Assembly (NCBI GenBank): GCA_965221035.1
Contig: OZ244860.1
Location: 558,001 to 622,000 of the forward strand
Origin: UBA6522 sp965221035
GTDB taxonomy: Bacteria; Pseudomonadota; Gammaproteobacteria; Steroidobacterales; Rariloculaceae
Reading direction: 5' to 3'
Length of the DNA: 64,000 bases
The position numbers and the translations under genes are program-made. Positions 26,891 to 35,669 of the stretch are shown one piece after another (position 1 is the stretch's first letter; every line of letters starts with the position of its first letter). The notes under the pieces are model-generated. The model ran no database searches, was not told the DNA's origin, and worked only from the letters and a program-made list of their open reading frames with translations.

Positions 26891-28294
26891 ATGGCGACTC
26901 GAATCAAGGATGTTCAAACCAACGTAGAGGACCTGATCACCGCCCGCAAGACGCGAGCCCCCTCGAAGCGGCCCCTGGCGGTGCCCACCGAGCAGCCGGT
27001 CACATTTCCACTCGAACTTCCCGAGAACGAAGCCCGGCTGAGAACGCCGGCCGTCGGTCAGCGGGCCACCCGTCCCGATGGCCGACTGCACGGACTCGGC
27101 CAGACCCAGTACATCGACGACATCACCTTCCCGCACATGCTGCATGCGAAGATCCTGCGCAGCGAATACGCCCATGCGCGTATCGTGAGCGTCGACACCA
27201 GCGAAGCCGAAAAGATGCCCGGCGTCATCGCGACGTTGACGGGAGCCGAAATTCCCGAAAACTCCTTTGGGCCCACCTACCAGGACCAGCCAGTACTCGC
27301 CTACCCGGTCGCGCGGCACCGGGGCGACGGCGTCGCCGCGGTCGCCGCGACCAGCGAGCAGCTCGCCCTGGACGCGCTGGAAAAGATCAAGGTGGAGTAC
27401 GAGCCCTTGCCGGCGGTCTATGACCCGCTGGAGGCACTGGAGGAGGATTCGCCCAAGATTCACGGCGATACCAACATCTATACCAGCAAGGTCATCAGGA
27501 AGGGCGACGTGGAGGCCGGACTCGCGGCGTCGGACCACGTTTTCGAGCGCCGATTCAGCACCCAGATGGTCGAGCACGTTCCCCTGGAACCCCACGCCAC
27601 CATCGCGTCCTGGGACGGAAACGGCCGCGTCTCCATCTGGTCCAGCCTCGGTCGGATCACGCTGGGGCGCGAGGACCTGTCGCGCACCCTTCAGTTGCCC
27701 CAGAGCCGAATCCGCCTGATCGGCACGATCGTCGGCGGCAATTTCGGCGGCAAGAACGAGATCACCAACGAGCCCATCGTGGCGCTGCTTTCCAGGAAGT
27801 CCCGCCGGCCCGTCAAGGCCGTGTACAGCCGCGGCGACGAATTCGTGTCCTCCACCATTCGCCACCCCTTCATCATGGATTACACCACCGGCGTGGATAA
27901 CGACGGAAAGATTCTGGCGCGCAAGATTCGCCTGGTTCTCGACGGTGGCGCGTATTGCTCGTGGACGGGCACGACCATCGGCAAGGGTTCCATCCTGGCG
28001 CCGGGTCCCTACAACATCGACAACGTCCTGGTGGAGGCCTACGCGGTCTACACCAACAAGACCACCACGGGCGCCATGCGGGGCTTTGGCGCACCCCAGG
28101 TCTGTTTTGCCTACGAGTCGCAAATGGACGACATCGCGAACGCCCTGGGCATCGATCCCCTGGAGATTCGGCTGCGCAACGGGTTCTCGGAAAACTCCCT
28201 AAGCCCCACGGGACAAAGCCTGCAGAGCGTCGCGCTGAAGGAGTCGTTGACCCAGGCGGCGGACCGCTTCGGCTGGAAGGAGTGGCGGTCATGA
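26891..28294 (+). CDS. Molybdenum hydroxylase large subunit, N-terminal half (separate gene)
   Basis: 467-residue protein equal to the first part of a CoxL/XdhB-type molybdopterin subunit. It has TRPDGRLHGLGQTQYIDDI (start of the fold), GGNFGGKNEI (cofactor-contact loop) and TTGAMRGFGAPQVCFAYES (the RGFG motif). The chain stops where a normal subunit of about 770 residues would continue, and the rest is encoded by the next gene, overlapping by ATGA. A split subunit of these sizes (about 50 and 37 kDa) is known from nicotinate dehydrogenase of Eubacterium barkeri (NdhL/NdhM). About 75 N-terminal residues precede the conserved domain. Confidence 0.9.
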   Translation: MATRIKDVQTNVEDLITARKTRAPSKRPLAVPTEQPVTFPLELPENEARLRTPAVGQRATRPDGRLHGLGQTQYIDDITFPHMLHAKILRSEYAHARIVSVDTSEAEKMPGVIATLTGAEIPENSFGPTYQDQPVLAYPVARHRGDGVAAVAATSEQLALDALEKIKVEYEPLPAVYDPLEALEEDSPKIHGDTNIYTSKVIRKGDVEAGLAASDHVFERRFSTQMVEHVPLEPHATIASWDGNGRVSIWSSLGRITLGREDLSRTLQLPQSRIRLIGTIVGGNFGGKNEITNEPIVALLSRKSRRPVKAVYSRGDEFVSSTIRHPFIMDYTTGVDNDGKILARKIRLVLDGGAYCSWTGTTIGKGSILAPGPYNIDNVLVEAYAVYTNKTTTGAMRGFGAPQVCFAYESQMDDIANALGIDPLEIRLRNGFSENSLSPTGQSLQSVALKESLTQAADRFGWKEWRS

Positions 28295-29301
28295 AGAAGC
28301 GCGGACGCGGAATGGCCTGCATGTGGTACCCCATCGGCTTCACGGTGGCCGCAAACCCCAGCGCGGCGACGGTGAAGGTGAATACTGACGGCACGGCGAC
28401 GTTGCTCACCGGCACCGTTGAAACCGGCCAGGGGGCATTGACGGTGCTGGCGCAGATTGCGGCGGAAACCCTGGGGCTGGCCACCGACGACGTCCACGTG
28501 GTCTCCGGCGACACCGATGTCACGCCCATGGACACGGGCGCCATCGCCAGCCGCACCACCTACGTCACGGGCAACGCCATCGTGCGCGCCGCCGAAAAGG
28601 CCCGCGACATCCTGTTCGAGGCGGCGGCGCCCCTGCTGAACGTCAAGCCGGAGCAACTCGAGGTCAGGGACCGCCGCATCCAGGTGCTGGGATTTCCTGC
28701 CCGATCCATCGCAATCGACAAGGTGGTCCATCACAGCGAAACGGTGCTGGGCAACCCGGCCATCGGCAGCGCCTCCTACAACCCGCCCACCGTGGACATG
28801 GACCCGGAAACGGGCCAGGGCAAGCCGTTCAACACCTATGTCTACGCGACCCAGATCGCCGATGTGGAGGTGGATGACGAAACCGGCGAAGTGGAGATAC
28901 TCAAGATCGTCGCGGTCCACGACTGCGGCACTCCCATCAACCCGATGCTGGTCGAGGGCCAGATCCAGGGCGGCATTTCCATGGGCGTGGGCTTCGCCCT
29001 GCAGGAAGAGATCCTGTTCGAGCAGGGCCGCCAGATCAATCCCAACCTGACCAACTACATCATGCCCACCAGCCTCGACATGCCGGAGATCGAGGTCGGC
29101 CTGGTCGACAACTACGATCCCACCGGACCGTTCGGCGCCAAGGGCGCCGGCGAACCCACCGCGGTGCCCACCGCGGCGTGCATCATGAACGCCATCCACG
29201 ATGCCGTGGGTGTGCGGATCACCGCCCTGCCCGCCACGGCCGAGCGGGTGCTGGCAGCCATCGACGAGAAACGGGAAGCCGAACGAGCCGAGGCCGCATG
29301 A
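28291..29301 (+). CDS. Molybdenum hydroxylase large subunit, C-terminal half (separate gene)
   Basis: 336-residue second half of the molybdopterin subunit. It contains TGTVETGQGALTVLAQIAAE (GQG cofactor motif), VHDCGTPINPMLVEGQIQGG and, near the end, GAKGAGEPTAVPTAACIMNA, where the Glu of GxGE is the catalytic base of the family. ATG 28291 overlaps the stop of the preceding gene (ATGA), so the halves are translated together and probably assemble. No frameshift is needed to explain the split: the first half ends cleanly and the second has its own start codon. Confidence 0.9.
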   Translation: MKKRGRGMACMWYPIGFTVAANPSAATVKVNTDGTATLLTGTVETGQGALTVLAQIAAETLGLATDDVHVVSGDTDVTPMDTGAIASRTTYVTGNAIVRAAEKARDILFEAAAPLLNVKPEQLEVRDRRIQVLGFPARSIAIDKVVHHSETVLGNPAIGSASYNPPTVDMDPETGQGKPFNTYVYATQIADVEVDDETGEVEILKIVAVHDCGTPINPMLVEGQIQGGISMGVGFALQEEILFEQGRQINPNLTNYIMPTSLDMPEIEVGLVDNYDPTGPFGAKGAGEPTAVPTAACIMNAIHDAVGVRITALPATAERVLAAIDEKREAERAEAA

Positions 29302-29413
29302 CAGTCGACCGCTTTCGCGGATCACCTGAGACTCATTGCGGTCGAGACGGCCAGGATCGCAATACGCGTTGAGCCAACCCACCGACCAGGTTCGCTAGCG
29401 TGGCTCATTGACA

Positions 29414-30526
29414 ATGACTCCGTTCGAAATTCCGCAGCGAATGAAGGCCTGGGTGCTGGGCGATCCGGACGAACTGAGTCCGGTCGAGAAACCCGTCCCG
29501 AAGCCGGGCGCCGGCGAGGTGCTGGTAAGAATCGACGCGGTGGCGATCTGCGCCACGGACCTGGAGATCATCAGCCACGGCTCGCCCGCGTTGATCGAAG
29601 GTGAACTGCCGTTCAACAAGAACTTCACCCCCGGCCACGAATACATGGGAACGATCATCGCGCTGGGCCCCACGGTGGACGAGTACGCCGTCGGCGACCG
29701 GGTCGCGGTGGAAATCCACGCCGGTTGCGGCCGCTGCCCGCGTTGCCGCATGGGCATGTACACGTCCTGCCTGAACTACGGTGCCAACTTCGGCGCCTTC
29801 CCGAAAGGCCACCGCGCCAACGGCTACACCACCGACGGCGCGTTCACCCAATACGCCGTCAACCACGTCAATACGCTGGTTCGCGTGCCGGACGACATGA
29901 GCGACGAAGTCGCGACGTTGATCGTGACGGCGGGTACGGCCATGTACGCCCTGGACGTGCTCGGCGGGCTGGTGGCGGGCAACAGCCTGGCCGTCACCGG
30001 TGCCGGGCCGATCGGACTGCTGGGTGTTGCGGTTGGCAAGGCCCTGGGTGCGAGCCCGGTGATCCTGACGGACATCGTCGACGACCGCCTGGACATCGGC
30101 ATGCGGCTCGGCGCCGACCATGCCATCAACGCCACCCGGGAGCCGGCGGTGGAAGCGGTCCGACGGCTTAATGGTGGCGCTGGCGTGGACTTCGCCCTGG
30201 AATGCTCCGGGGCCGCCAACGCGGTGGACGATGCCATCGCCATGGTCAACCGTGGCGGACGAATCTGCCTGGCCGCATTCTCGGCGCGACCGGTGACCGT
30301 CGACATCAGCCAGATCGTCATCAACAACATCTATATTTTCGGGATACGGGGCGAAGGACAAAGCGCCGTGCGTCGCGCCGCCGCGCTCATGGCGCAGCGC
30401 AAGTTCGATGCCTCGCCCGTACATACGCACACCTTTGCGTTGAGTGAATTGCCCGAAGCCTTGAGGCACGCCAGGGAAAAGCTCGACGGCGCCATCAAGG
30501 TGGTCATCAGGAACCAGGAATGGTGA
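29414..30526 (+). CDS. Zinc-dependent alcohol dehydrogenase (MDR family)
   Basis: 370-residue medium-chain dehydrogenase. Catalytic zinc ligands lie in AICATDLE (Cys) and FTPGHEYMGTI (His-Glu), structural zinc in HAGCGRCPRCRMGMYTSC (four Cys), and the cofactor fold in AVTGAGPIGLLGVAVGK with ILTDIVDDRLDI choosing NAD (Asp). It resembles the sorbitol/threonine dehydrogenase branch. ATG 29414 is preferred over TTG 29408. It follows the molybdenum hydroxylase after 112 bases without an obvious terminator; the inferred job is oxidation of an alcohol intermediate in the same pathway. Confidence 0.87.
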   Translation: MTPFEIPQRMKAWVLGDPDELSPVEKPVPKPGAGEVLVRIDAVAICATDLEIISHGSPALIEGELPFNKNFTPGHEYMGTIIALGPTVDEYAVGDRVAVEIHAGCGRCPRCRMGMYTSCLNYGANFGAFPKGHRANGYTTDGAFTQYAVNHVNTLVRVPDDMSDEVATLIVTAGTAMYALDVLGGLVAGNSLAVTGAGPIGLLGVAVGKALGASPVILTDIVDDRLDIGMRLGADHAINATREPAVEAVRRLNGGAGVDFALECSGAANAVDDAIAMVNRGGRICLAAFSARPVTVDISQIVINNIYIFGIRGEGQSAVRRAAALMAQRKFDASPVHTHTFALSELPEALRHAREKLDGAIKVVIRNQEW

Positions 30527-30590
30527 ACCGGAACTCGGGTTGGCACCCGACACGGCTCTCACCGCCCGTAGCACCAGGAGGACAGCACTC

Positions 30591-30896
30591 ATGCCCGCAT
30601 ATTGGCTCGCACGCTCGAAAATCAACGATCCGGTGGAGTACAAGCGCTATACGGATCTGGTACCGGATATTCTCGACAAGTTCGGCGGCAAGGTACTGGC
30701 GCGAGGGGGCCGGCACGAACACCTGGACAACGGGGGATACTACCAGCGCCACGTGGTGGTCGAATTTCCCACGTTCGATGATGCCGTGGCCTGCTACCGC
30801 TCACCGGAGTACCAGGAGGCCCGGAAATTCAGGCTGAACGGAGTCGGCGACAATGAACTGGTGATCGTCGAGGGCGGCGACGCCACCCCGAGGTGA
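30591..30896 (+). CDS. DUF1330 family protein
   Basis: 101-residue protein of the DUF1330 family (dimeric alpha-beta barrel fold). Signature segments are MPAYWLARSKINDPVEYKRY, GGKVLARGG, VVVEFPTFDDAVACYRSPEY. A perfect Shine-Dalgarno AGGAGGA precedes ATG 30591, which rules out an earlier start at 30540. Function unknown; members often accompany catabolic enzymes, as here at the end of the molybdenum hydroxylase operon. Confidence 0.87.
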   Translation: MPAYWLARSKINDPVEYKRYTDLVPDILDKFGGKVLARGGRHEHLDNGGYYQRHVVVEFPTFDDAVACYRSPEYQEARKFRLNGVGDNELVIVEGGDATPR

Positions 30897-30940
30897 GTCG
30901 AATCCGTTCCGAACCGGGAATCCGAGCCAGATTGACGGGA

Positions 30941-32041
30941 CTATTCAACCACCCTGTCGACCACGATCTCCAGGCCTTCCACAGCGGCGCCGGCCCGATA
31001 CTGGACCTCCCCATAGACGTCACCCGGCTGCTCGATGGGCTGACCTGTCAGGGATACTCGGGCGACCACCGTCAGGGCGTCGAAATCGGCCAGTGATCGT
31101 CCCGGCAGCATGTTGTTGGCATCGCTCAGGCGCAACTCGCCCGGGATCGCGGCAACGGATTCCCTGATCACCGCCACCGGCGGGCCCCCTTCGGGCGCGC
31201 GTGCAAACAGGAACAGCGCCGCGCCGGGTTCATTCAGCACGCCGGCGTCAATCCCCTCGCCCAGGCGGATTCCTATTCTGATTTCAACGCCCGGATCGCC
31301 CCCTGGATCCGAGCCGCCGGGCGCATCCACGGATTCAGCCGCGCCAACAGGCTCCGCATTGTCAACCTGGGCGAAAAGAGGTGACTCGAGCGACGATGTC
31401 CCCAGCGGTCCACCAAGGTCGTCCAGATGCTGCGATAGCACTTCCATCAGGTGTTCCGGCGGATTCAGCGCGTAAAGTCGCGACCAGCGGACACGGGCGA
31501 CATCCGTTCGCTCCATCGCCATCGCCGCCAACCCGCCGTACCAAAGCGCGATGGGATTGTCCGGCTCGAGTTCGAGCGCGTCCTCGAAGATCCCTCCGGC
31601 CTCGCCCAGCAGCGATTGCGGATCGACCAGCACTTCCGCTTCTCCCAGCGCGAGCTTCAGTTCCAGGCCGGGTGCGGGATCCCTGTTCAGGGATTCGCGA
31701 AACGCGCGCCGGGCATCGGCGTAACGGCGCAACGACATGTAACTCTGGCCCAGCAGGTACCATCCGGCGGGATCATCAGGCTGTTCCCGCAGGCGGGCGT
31801 CCAGGCCTTCCACCAATTGGGCCATTGGCGGCAGCGATGCGCCGCGTGGCGTGGGCTGGCCGTCCCAGGTGCCGATCCCCAGATAGAGCACCAGGGCACT
31901 GGGCACGAGCAGGCCGGCGGCCACCGACCCCAGCAACGACCATCTGCCTCGACGTTGCCGCTGCCGCCACAGCGGCACCATCACGAATCCCAGCGCTGCG
32001 GCGCACAACAGGGCCGCGCCGATCCAGAACGCTACCATCAT
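30941..32041 (-). CDS. ccmI: Cytochrome c maturation protein CcmI
   Basis: 366-residue chaperone that holds apocytochrome c for the haem ligation complex. Two N-terminal membrane helices (FWIGAALLCAAALGFVMVPLW; LLGSVAAGLLVPSALVLYLG), then TPR-like repeats (GWYLLGQSYMSLRRYADARRAF) and a C-terminal periplasmic domain. Its ATG overlaps the ccmH stop (ATGA). Last gene of the minus-strand ccmABCDEFGHI operon. Confidence 0.9.
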   Translation of the reverse strand: MMVAFWIGAALLCAAALGFVMVPLWRQRQRRGRWSLLGSVAAGLLVPSALVLYLGIGTWDGQPTPRGASLPPMAQLVEGLDARLREQPDDPAGWYLLGQSYMSLRRYADARRAFRESLNRDPAPGLELKLALGEAEVLVDPQSLLGEAGGIFEDALELEPDNPIALWYGGLAAMAMERTDVARVRWSRLYALNPPEHLMEVLSQHLDDLGGPLGTSSLESPLFAQVDNAEPVGAAESVDAPGGSDPGGDPGVEIRIGIRLGEGIDAGVLNEPGAALFLFARAPEGGPPVAVIRESVAAIPGELRLSDANNMLPGRSLADFDALTVVARVSLTGQPIEQPGDVYGEVQYRAGAAVEGLEIVVDRVVE

Positions 32042-32550
32042 GGGGCTTGCTGCCCGTCGAGCGGTTGCGACATGCGCCTGCGCAGTATCCGCGCGAAAAC
32101 CGCCACGCCGATCAGGACGAATATCGCCGGCGCGCCCCACAACGCCCAGGTCGAAGGCTGGAAACGGGGTCGGTAGAGCACGAAGTCACCGTAACGGGCA
32201 ACCAGAAACTCGACCACATCGCCGCGGCTGGCGCCCTCCCCCATCATCTCGCGGATCTCGCGGCGAAGGTCCGCCGCCAGCGGAGCGTTGGAATCGGCAA
32301 TGGTCTGGTTCTGGCAGACCAGGCACCGTACTTCCTTGATCAGCGCCTGGTATTGCGCTTCGAGTCGCGGGTCCTCGAACGGCGGCTCGGGATCGATGGC
32401 CCAGGCCGGGCCGGGCGTCAGTGCCCACCATGCGCCCAGGACCCATGTGACCAGAACCGCTGCCCGGAACGGCACGACACGTGCGACTCGCAACTCTCCT
32501 CGCAACCCTCCTCGCAGCCCCCGGATCACTCGCCCGACTCCAGCGGACAC
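32038..32550 (-). CDS. ccmH: Cytochrome c maturation protein CcmH
   Basis: 170-residue thiol oxidoreductase that reduces apocytochrome c. Signal segment, then the active site VRCLVCQNQTIADSNAPLA (LRCxxCQNQ motif), and a C-terminal membrane helix (WALWGAPAIFVLIGVAVFA). The start overlaps the ccmG end by 25 bases; a shorter GTG start is possible. This is the short CcmH form with CcmI encoded separately. Confidence 0.93.
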   Translation of the reverse strand: MSAGVGRVIRGLRGGLRGELRVARVVPFRAAVLVTWVLGAWWALTPGPAWAIDPEPPFEDPRLEAQYQALIKEVRCLVCQNQTIADSNAPLAADLRREIREMMGEGASRGDVVEFLVARYGDFVLYRPRFQPSTWALWGAPAIFVLIGVAVFARILRRRMSQPLDGQQAP

Positions 32551-33083
32551 GGCAGGCTACCGCACTGCTCGACTATCTTCGGCAGAAAGTCCCGGGCCCA
32601 GATTTCCTCGTCCAATGGGGCGATATGCTTGTGGAGCACGGTCCCGTCACGCCCCAGGAGGAAGGTCTCGGGAGCGCCGTAGACGCCCCAGTCGATGGCC
32701 ACTTCTCCGGTTCTATCGTATGCGGAAGCCACGTATGGATCGCCCAGATCGGTCAGCCAGCCGAGCGCCGCCTGCCGATCATCCTTCCAGTTCAACCCGT
32801 AGATCGGCACCGTTCCGGATTCGGCCAGGTCCACCAGGAATCCGTGTTCCTGGCGGCAACCCACGCACCAGGTCGCCCAGACGTTGAGCAGCGCGACCTG
32901 CCCGTCCATGTCGCGGCTGCCCAGCGTGGCAGCGGGGTCCTTGAGGCGCGGAAGCTCGAATTGGGGCGCGGGCTTGCCCAGCAGAGGCGAAGGCACGTAG
33001 CCGGGATTCAGGCTCAGTCCGCGCAGGAAGAATGCGGCCAGCACCGCAAAGATCGACAGCGGGATCAGGTAACGCCACATCAT
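32526..33083 (-). CDS. ccmG: Thiol:disulfide interchange protein CcmG (DsbE)
   Basis: 185-residue membrane-anchored periplasmic thioredoxin-like protein that keeps apocytochrome and CcmH cysteines reduced. Anchor LIPLSIFAVLAAFFLRGLSL, active site LNVWATWCVGCRQEHGFL (WCxxC), cis-Pro region GVYGAPETFLLGRDG. The ATG at 33083 overlaps the ccmF stop. Confidence 0.95.
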   Translation of the reverse strand: MMWRYLIPLSIFAVLAAFFLRGLSLNPGYVPSPLLGKPAPQFELPRLKDPAATLGSRDMDGQVALLNVWATWCVGCRQEHGFLVDLAESGTVPIYGLNWKDDRQAALGWLTDLGDPYVASAYDRTGEVAIDWGVYGAPETFLLGRDGTVLHKHIAPLDEEIWARDFLPKIVEQCGSLPCPLESGE

Positions 33084-35050
33084 CCCGCCTCCGCCGCCCG
33101 CGGTGATCGCTGCGGTGACCGCTCCCGCCGCCGCTCAAGGCGATAGCGCGGGTCGGTGATGGCTACAAGTCCGCCCAGGGCCATGATCAGCGCGCCCATC
33201 CAGATGAATCGGATGAACGGCCTGTATTGCACCCGCAGGCTCCAGGCACCCTCCCCCAGCGGATCGCCCAGCGCGACCAGCAGATCGCGGCGCCAACCCG
33301 CGTCGATCGCGGTTTCGGTCATCGGGTTCTGCTGCACCCGGTAGATTCGCTTCTGGGGCAACAGAACGGAGACCAGGGCACCGTCACGACGCACCTCGAA
33401 CTCGCCTTCCACCGCCTCGTAGTTCGGTCCCTGGACGTCACGCAGTCCCCTGAAGACGAATTCGTAGCCGCCGACTTCCCGCCGGTCGCCCGGCATTGCC
33501 GCATCGTCCGTTTCGATGCTGAAACTGGAGGTCACCGTGACACCCAGGACGAACACGCCAACGCCCATGTGCGCGAGGATCATGCCCCACTGGCCCCGCG
33601 AGAGCGGCCGCGTACCTTCACTGCGGCGCAATAGACGCCTTGCGGGATCGTACAGGGAGGCCGCCACCAGCCAGCAAGCCAGGATCAACCCGACAGTCGT
33701 CATCAGACCGGCCCCGCCGAAGAACAGCCACGGCAGGGCCACGCCCGCCACAAGCGCTATCGCGCCCGGCACGCGCAGCCGCCGAGCCAGCAACCGGGTC
33801 GACATCTGCTGCCACAGGCTGTGCATGCCGGCGCCGACGAGCACCAGCAGCGGCAGCATGGGGATCAGGAACGCGGTGTTGAAGTACGGCGGGCCGACGG
33901 AGGGCTTGCCCAGCCCAAGCGCATCCAGGAGCAGCGGATACAACGTGCCCAGCAAGACCACCGCCGTTGCCGCCATCAACAGGACATTGTTGATCAGCAG
34001 AAAGGATTCCCTCGACACCGGCCGAAAGCCGCCCTCGTCCTTGAGATGCCGCGCGCGAACGGCATAGAGCAGCAACGCCCCGCCGGTGATGACGCTCAAC
34101 AGCAGCAGAATGAACAGTCCCCGGGCGGGATCGGACGCGAACGCGTGCACCGAGACCAGCACGCCGGAACGAACCAGAAACGTTCCCAGCAGGCTCAACG
34201 AGAACGCCGAAATCGCCAGCAACAATGTCCAGCTCTTGAAAATGCCCCTTCGTTCGGTCACCGCCAGGGAGTGGATCAGGGCCGTCGCGACGAGCCAGGG
34301 CATGAACGAGGCGTTTTCAACCGGGTCCCAGAACCACCATCCCCCCCAGCCCAGTTCGTAGTAGGCCCACCAGCTGCCCAGGGCGATGCCCACGGTGAGG
34401 AACATCCACGCGGCCACCGTCCAGGGGCGGGTCCACCGGGCCCAGGCAGAGCTGAGGCTGCCCGACAGCAACGCCGCGACAGAAAACGCAAAGGGTACGG
34501 AAAGCCCCACGTAACCCATGTAGAGGAGTGGCGGATGCATCACCAGCCCGGGATCCTGCAGCAACGGATTCAGGTCGTTGCCGTCCGCCGGCACCGGGTA
34601 CAGGCGGTCGAAGGGATTGGAGGTCAGGAGCGTGAACAGCAGCATGCCCACGTTGACCAGGCCCAGCACGCCCAGCACACGCGCGGTAAAGGTTTCAGGC
34701 AACCCGCGACTGGCTGCCGCGACACCCATCGTCCATCCCGACTGGATCAGGATCCACAGCAGCAGGGAACCCTCGTGGGATCCCCAGACCGCGGCGATCT
34801 TGTATGCTGCGGGCAGCGCGCTATTGGAATTCAGCGCCACGTAGCGCACGCTGAAGTCGTCCACGTAGAAGGCGTGGGCGAGAGCCAGGAAGGCGGCAGC
34901 GGCGAAGACAAACTGGCCCACCGCCACCGGCCGGGCCAGGGCCATCCAGTCGGAGCGTTGCCGGGCTGCGCCCAGCAGCGGCATGGATGACTGGATCAGA
35001 GCCAGACCCAGCGCAAGTATGAGCGCCAGGTGCCCGAATTCGGGAATCAT
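33080..35050 (-). CDS. ccmF: Haem lyase CcmF
   Basis: 656-residue multi-helix membrane protein that attaches haem to apocytochrome c. The tryptophan-rich WWD motif is seen in YELGWGGWWFWDPVENASFM (about residues 228-247), with IAAVWGSHEGSLLLWILIQS and conserved His residues at the membrane surface (MHPPLLYMGYVG). Normal length. Start overlaps the ccmE stop. Confidence 0.96.
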   Translation of the reverse strand: MIPEFGHLALILALGLALIQSSMPLLGAARQRSDWMALARPVAVGQFVFAAAAFLALAHAFYVDDFSVRYVALNSNSALPAAYKIAAVWGSHEGSLLLWILIQSGWTMGVAAASRGLPETFTARVLGVLGLVNVGMLLFTLLTSNPFDRLYPVPADGNDLNPLLQDPGLVMHPPLLYMGYVGLSVPFAFSVAALLSGSLSSAWARWTRPWTVAAWMFLTVGIALGSWWAYYELGWGGWWFWDPVENASFMPWLVATALIHSLAVTERRGIFKSWTLLLAISAFSLSLLGTFLVRSGVLVSVHAFASDPARGLFILLLLSVITGGALLLYAVRARHLKDEGGFRPVSRESFLLINNVLLMAATAVVLLGTLYPLLLDALGLGKPSVGPPYFNTAFLIPMLPLLVLVGAGMHSLWQQMSTRLLARRLRVPGAIALVAGVALPWLFFGGAGLMTTVGLILACWLVAASLYDPARRLLRRSEGTRPLSRGQWGMILAHMGVGVFVLGVTVTSSFSIETDDAAMPGDRREVGGYEFVFRGLRDVQGPNYEAVEGEFEVRRDGALVSVLLPQKRIYRVQQNPMTETAIDAGWRRDLLVALGDPLGEGAWSLRVQYRPFIRFIWMGALIMALGGLVAITDPRYRLERRRERSPQRSPRAAEAG

Positions 35051-35484
35051 CGAGCCTCGCCCTGCCCCGCTCGAGCCAGTGCTTCGGCAATCTCCGGCGG
35101 CATGTAGTTCTCGTCGTGCTTGGCCAGGATCTCATCCGCGACGAACAGGCCATTGGTATCTGGCCGCCCCCGGGCCACGACGCCCTGGTCGTCGCCGAAC
35201 AGGTCCGGCAACACCCCGGTATAGGTCACGGGCATCGAGGAGGTGTAGTCGGTCACGACAAAATTGACCGTCAGGCTGCCGGGATCGCGTTCGATGCTGT
35301 CCGGCAGCACCATGCCGCCAAGGTGATATGCACGGTTGTCCGGGGCCTCGCCGGCAGCCACCTGGCTGGGGGTGAAGAAGAACAGCAGGTTCTCCTGAAA
35401 CGCCCGCAGCGCGAATCCCGCCGACAGGACCACGCCCGTGGCGACTAGCGAGACGAGCAACATTCTCTGGCGTCTTGGAGTCAT
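35047..35484 (-). CDS. ccmE: Haem chaperone CcmE
   Basis: 145-residue periplasmic haem carrier with one N-terminal anchor (MLLVSLVATGVVLSAGFALRA). The covalent haem-binding His is in EILAKHDENYMPPE (LAKHDExYxPPE motif), and VNFVVTDYTSSMPVTYTGVLPDLF is the OB-fold core. The frame is open upstream but ATG 35484, overlapping the ccmD stop, is the proper start. Confidence 0.95.
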   Translation of the reverse strand: MTPRRQRMLLVSLVATGVVLSAGFALRAFQENLLFFFTPSQVAAGEAPDNRAYHLGGMVLPDSIERDPGSLTVNFVVTDYTSSMPVTYTGVLPDLFGDDQGVVARGRPDTNGLFVADEILAKHDENYMPPEIAEALARAGQGEAR

Positions 35485-35669
35485 AACTGCCTTACCGTGG
35501 GTTTCGCACGCGCCACCGACATCGAATCGTCCTGCCGGAGCCGGGCCAGCGCCCTGACATGATGCCGGTTCGCCGCCCACGCGTTGAACACCATGACCAC
35601 AAGTGTAACGCCCCACGCCGACCAGACATAGGGTCCATGGCCGCCCATGCTCAGAAACTCCGCCATCAT
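35481..35669 (-). CDS. ccmD: Haem exporter accessory protein CcmD
   Basis: 62-residue single-helix membrane protein that releases haem-loaded CcmE from the CcmABC exporter. AEFLSMGGHGPYVWSAWGVT is the CcmD signature, followed by a basic cytoplasmic tail. Its start overlaps ccmC and its stop overlaps ccmE, each by four bases. Confidence 0.93.
   Translation of the reverse strand: MMAEFLSMGGHGPYVWSAWGVTLVVMVFNAWAANRHHVRALARLRQDDSMSVARAKPTVRQL

Noticed and set aside
22537..28123. Very long open frames (541, 668 and 619 codons) on the minus strand opposite the transporter and molybdenum hydroxylase genes
   Set aside because: They are antisense to genes with clear catalytic motifs; their translations are rich in Arg, Gly, His and Asp with no domain, as expected from the codon bias of GC-rich genes.
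28291..28294. Frameshift between the two molybdopterin half-genes
   Set aside because: The first half ends and the second starts at a proper ATGA overlap, and known enzymes have the same split, so a sequencing or natural frameshift is not needed.
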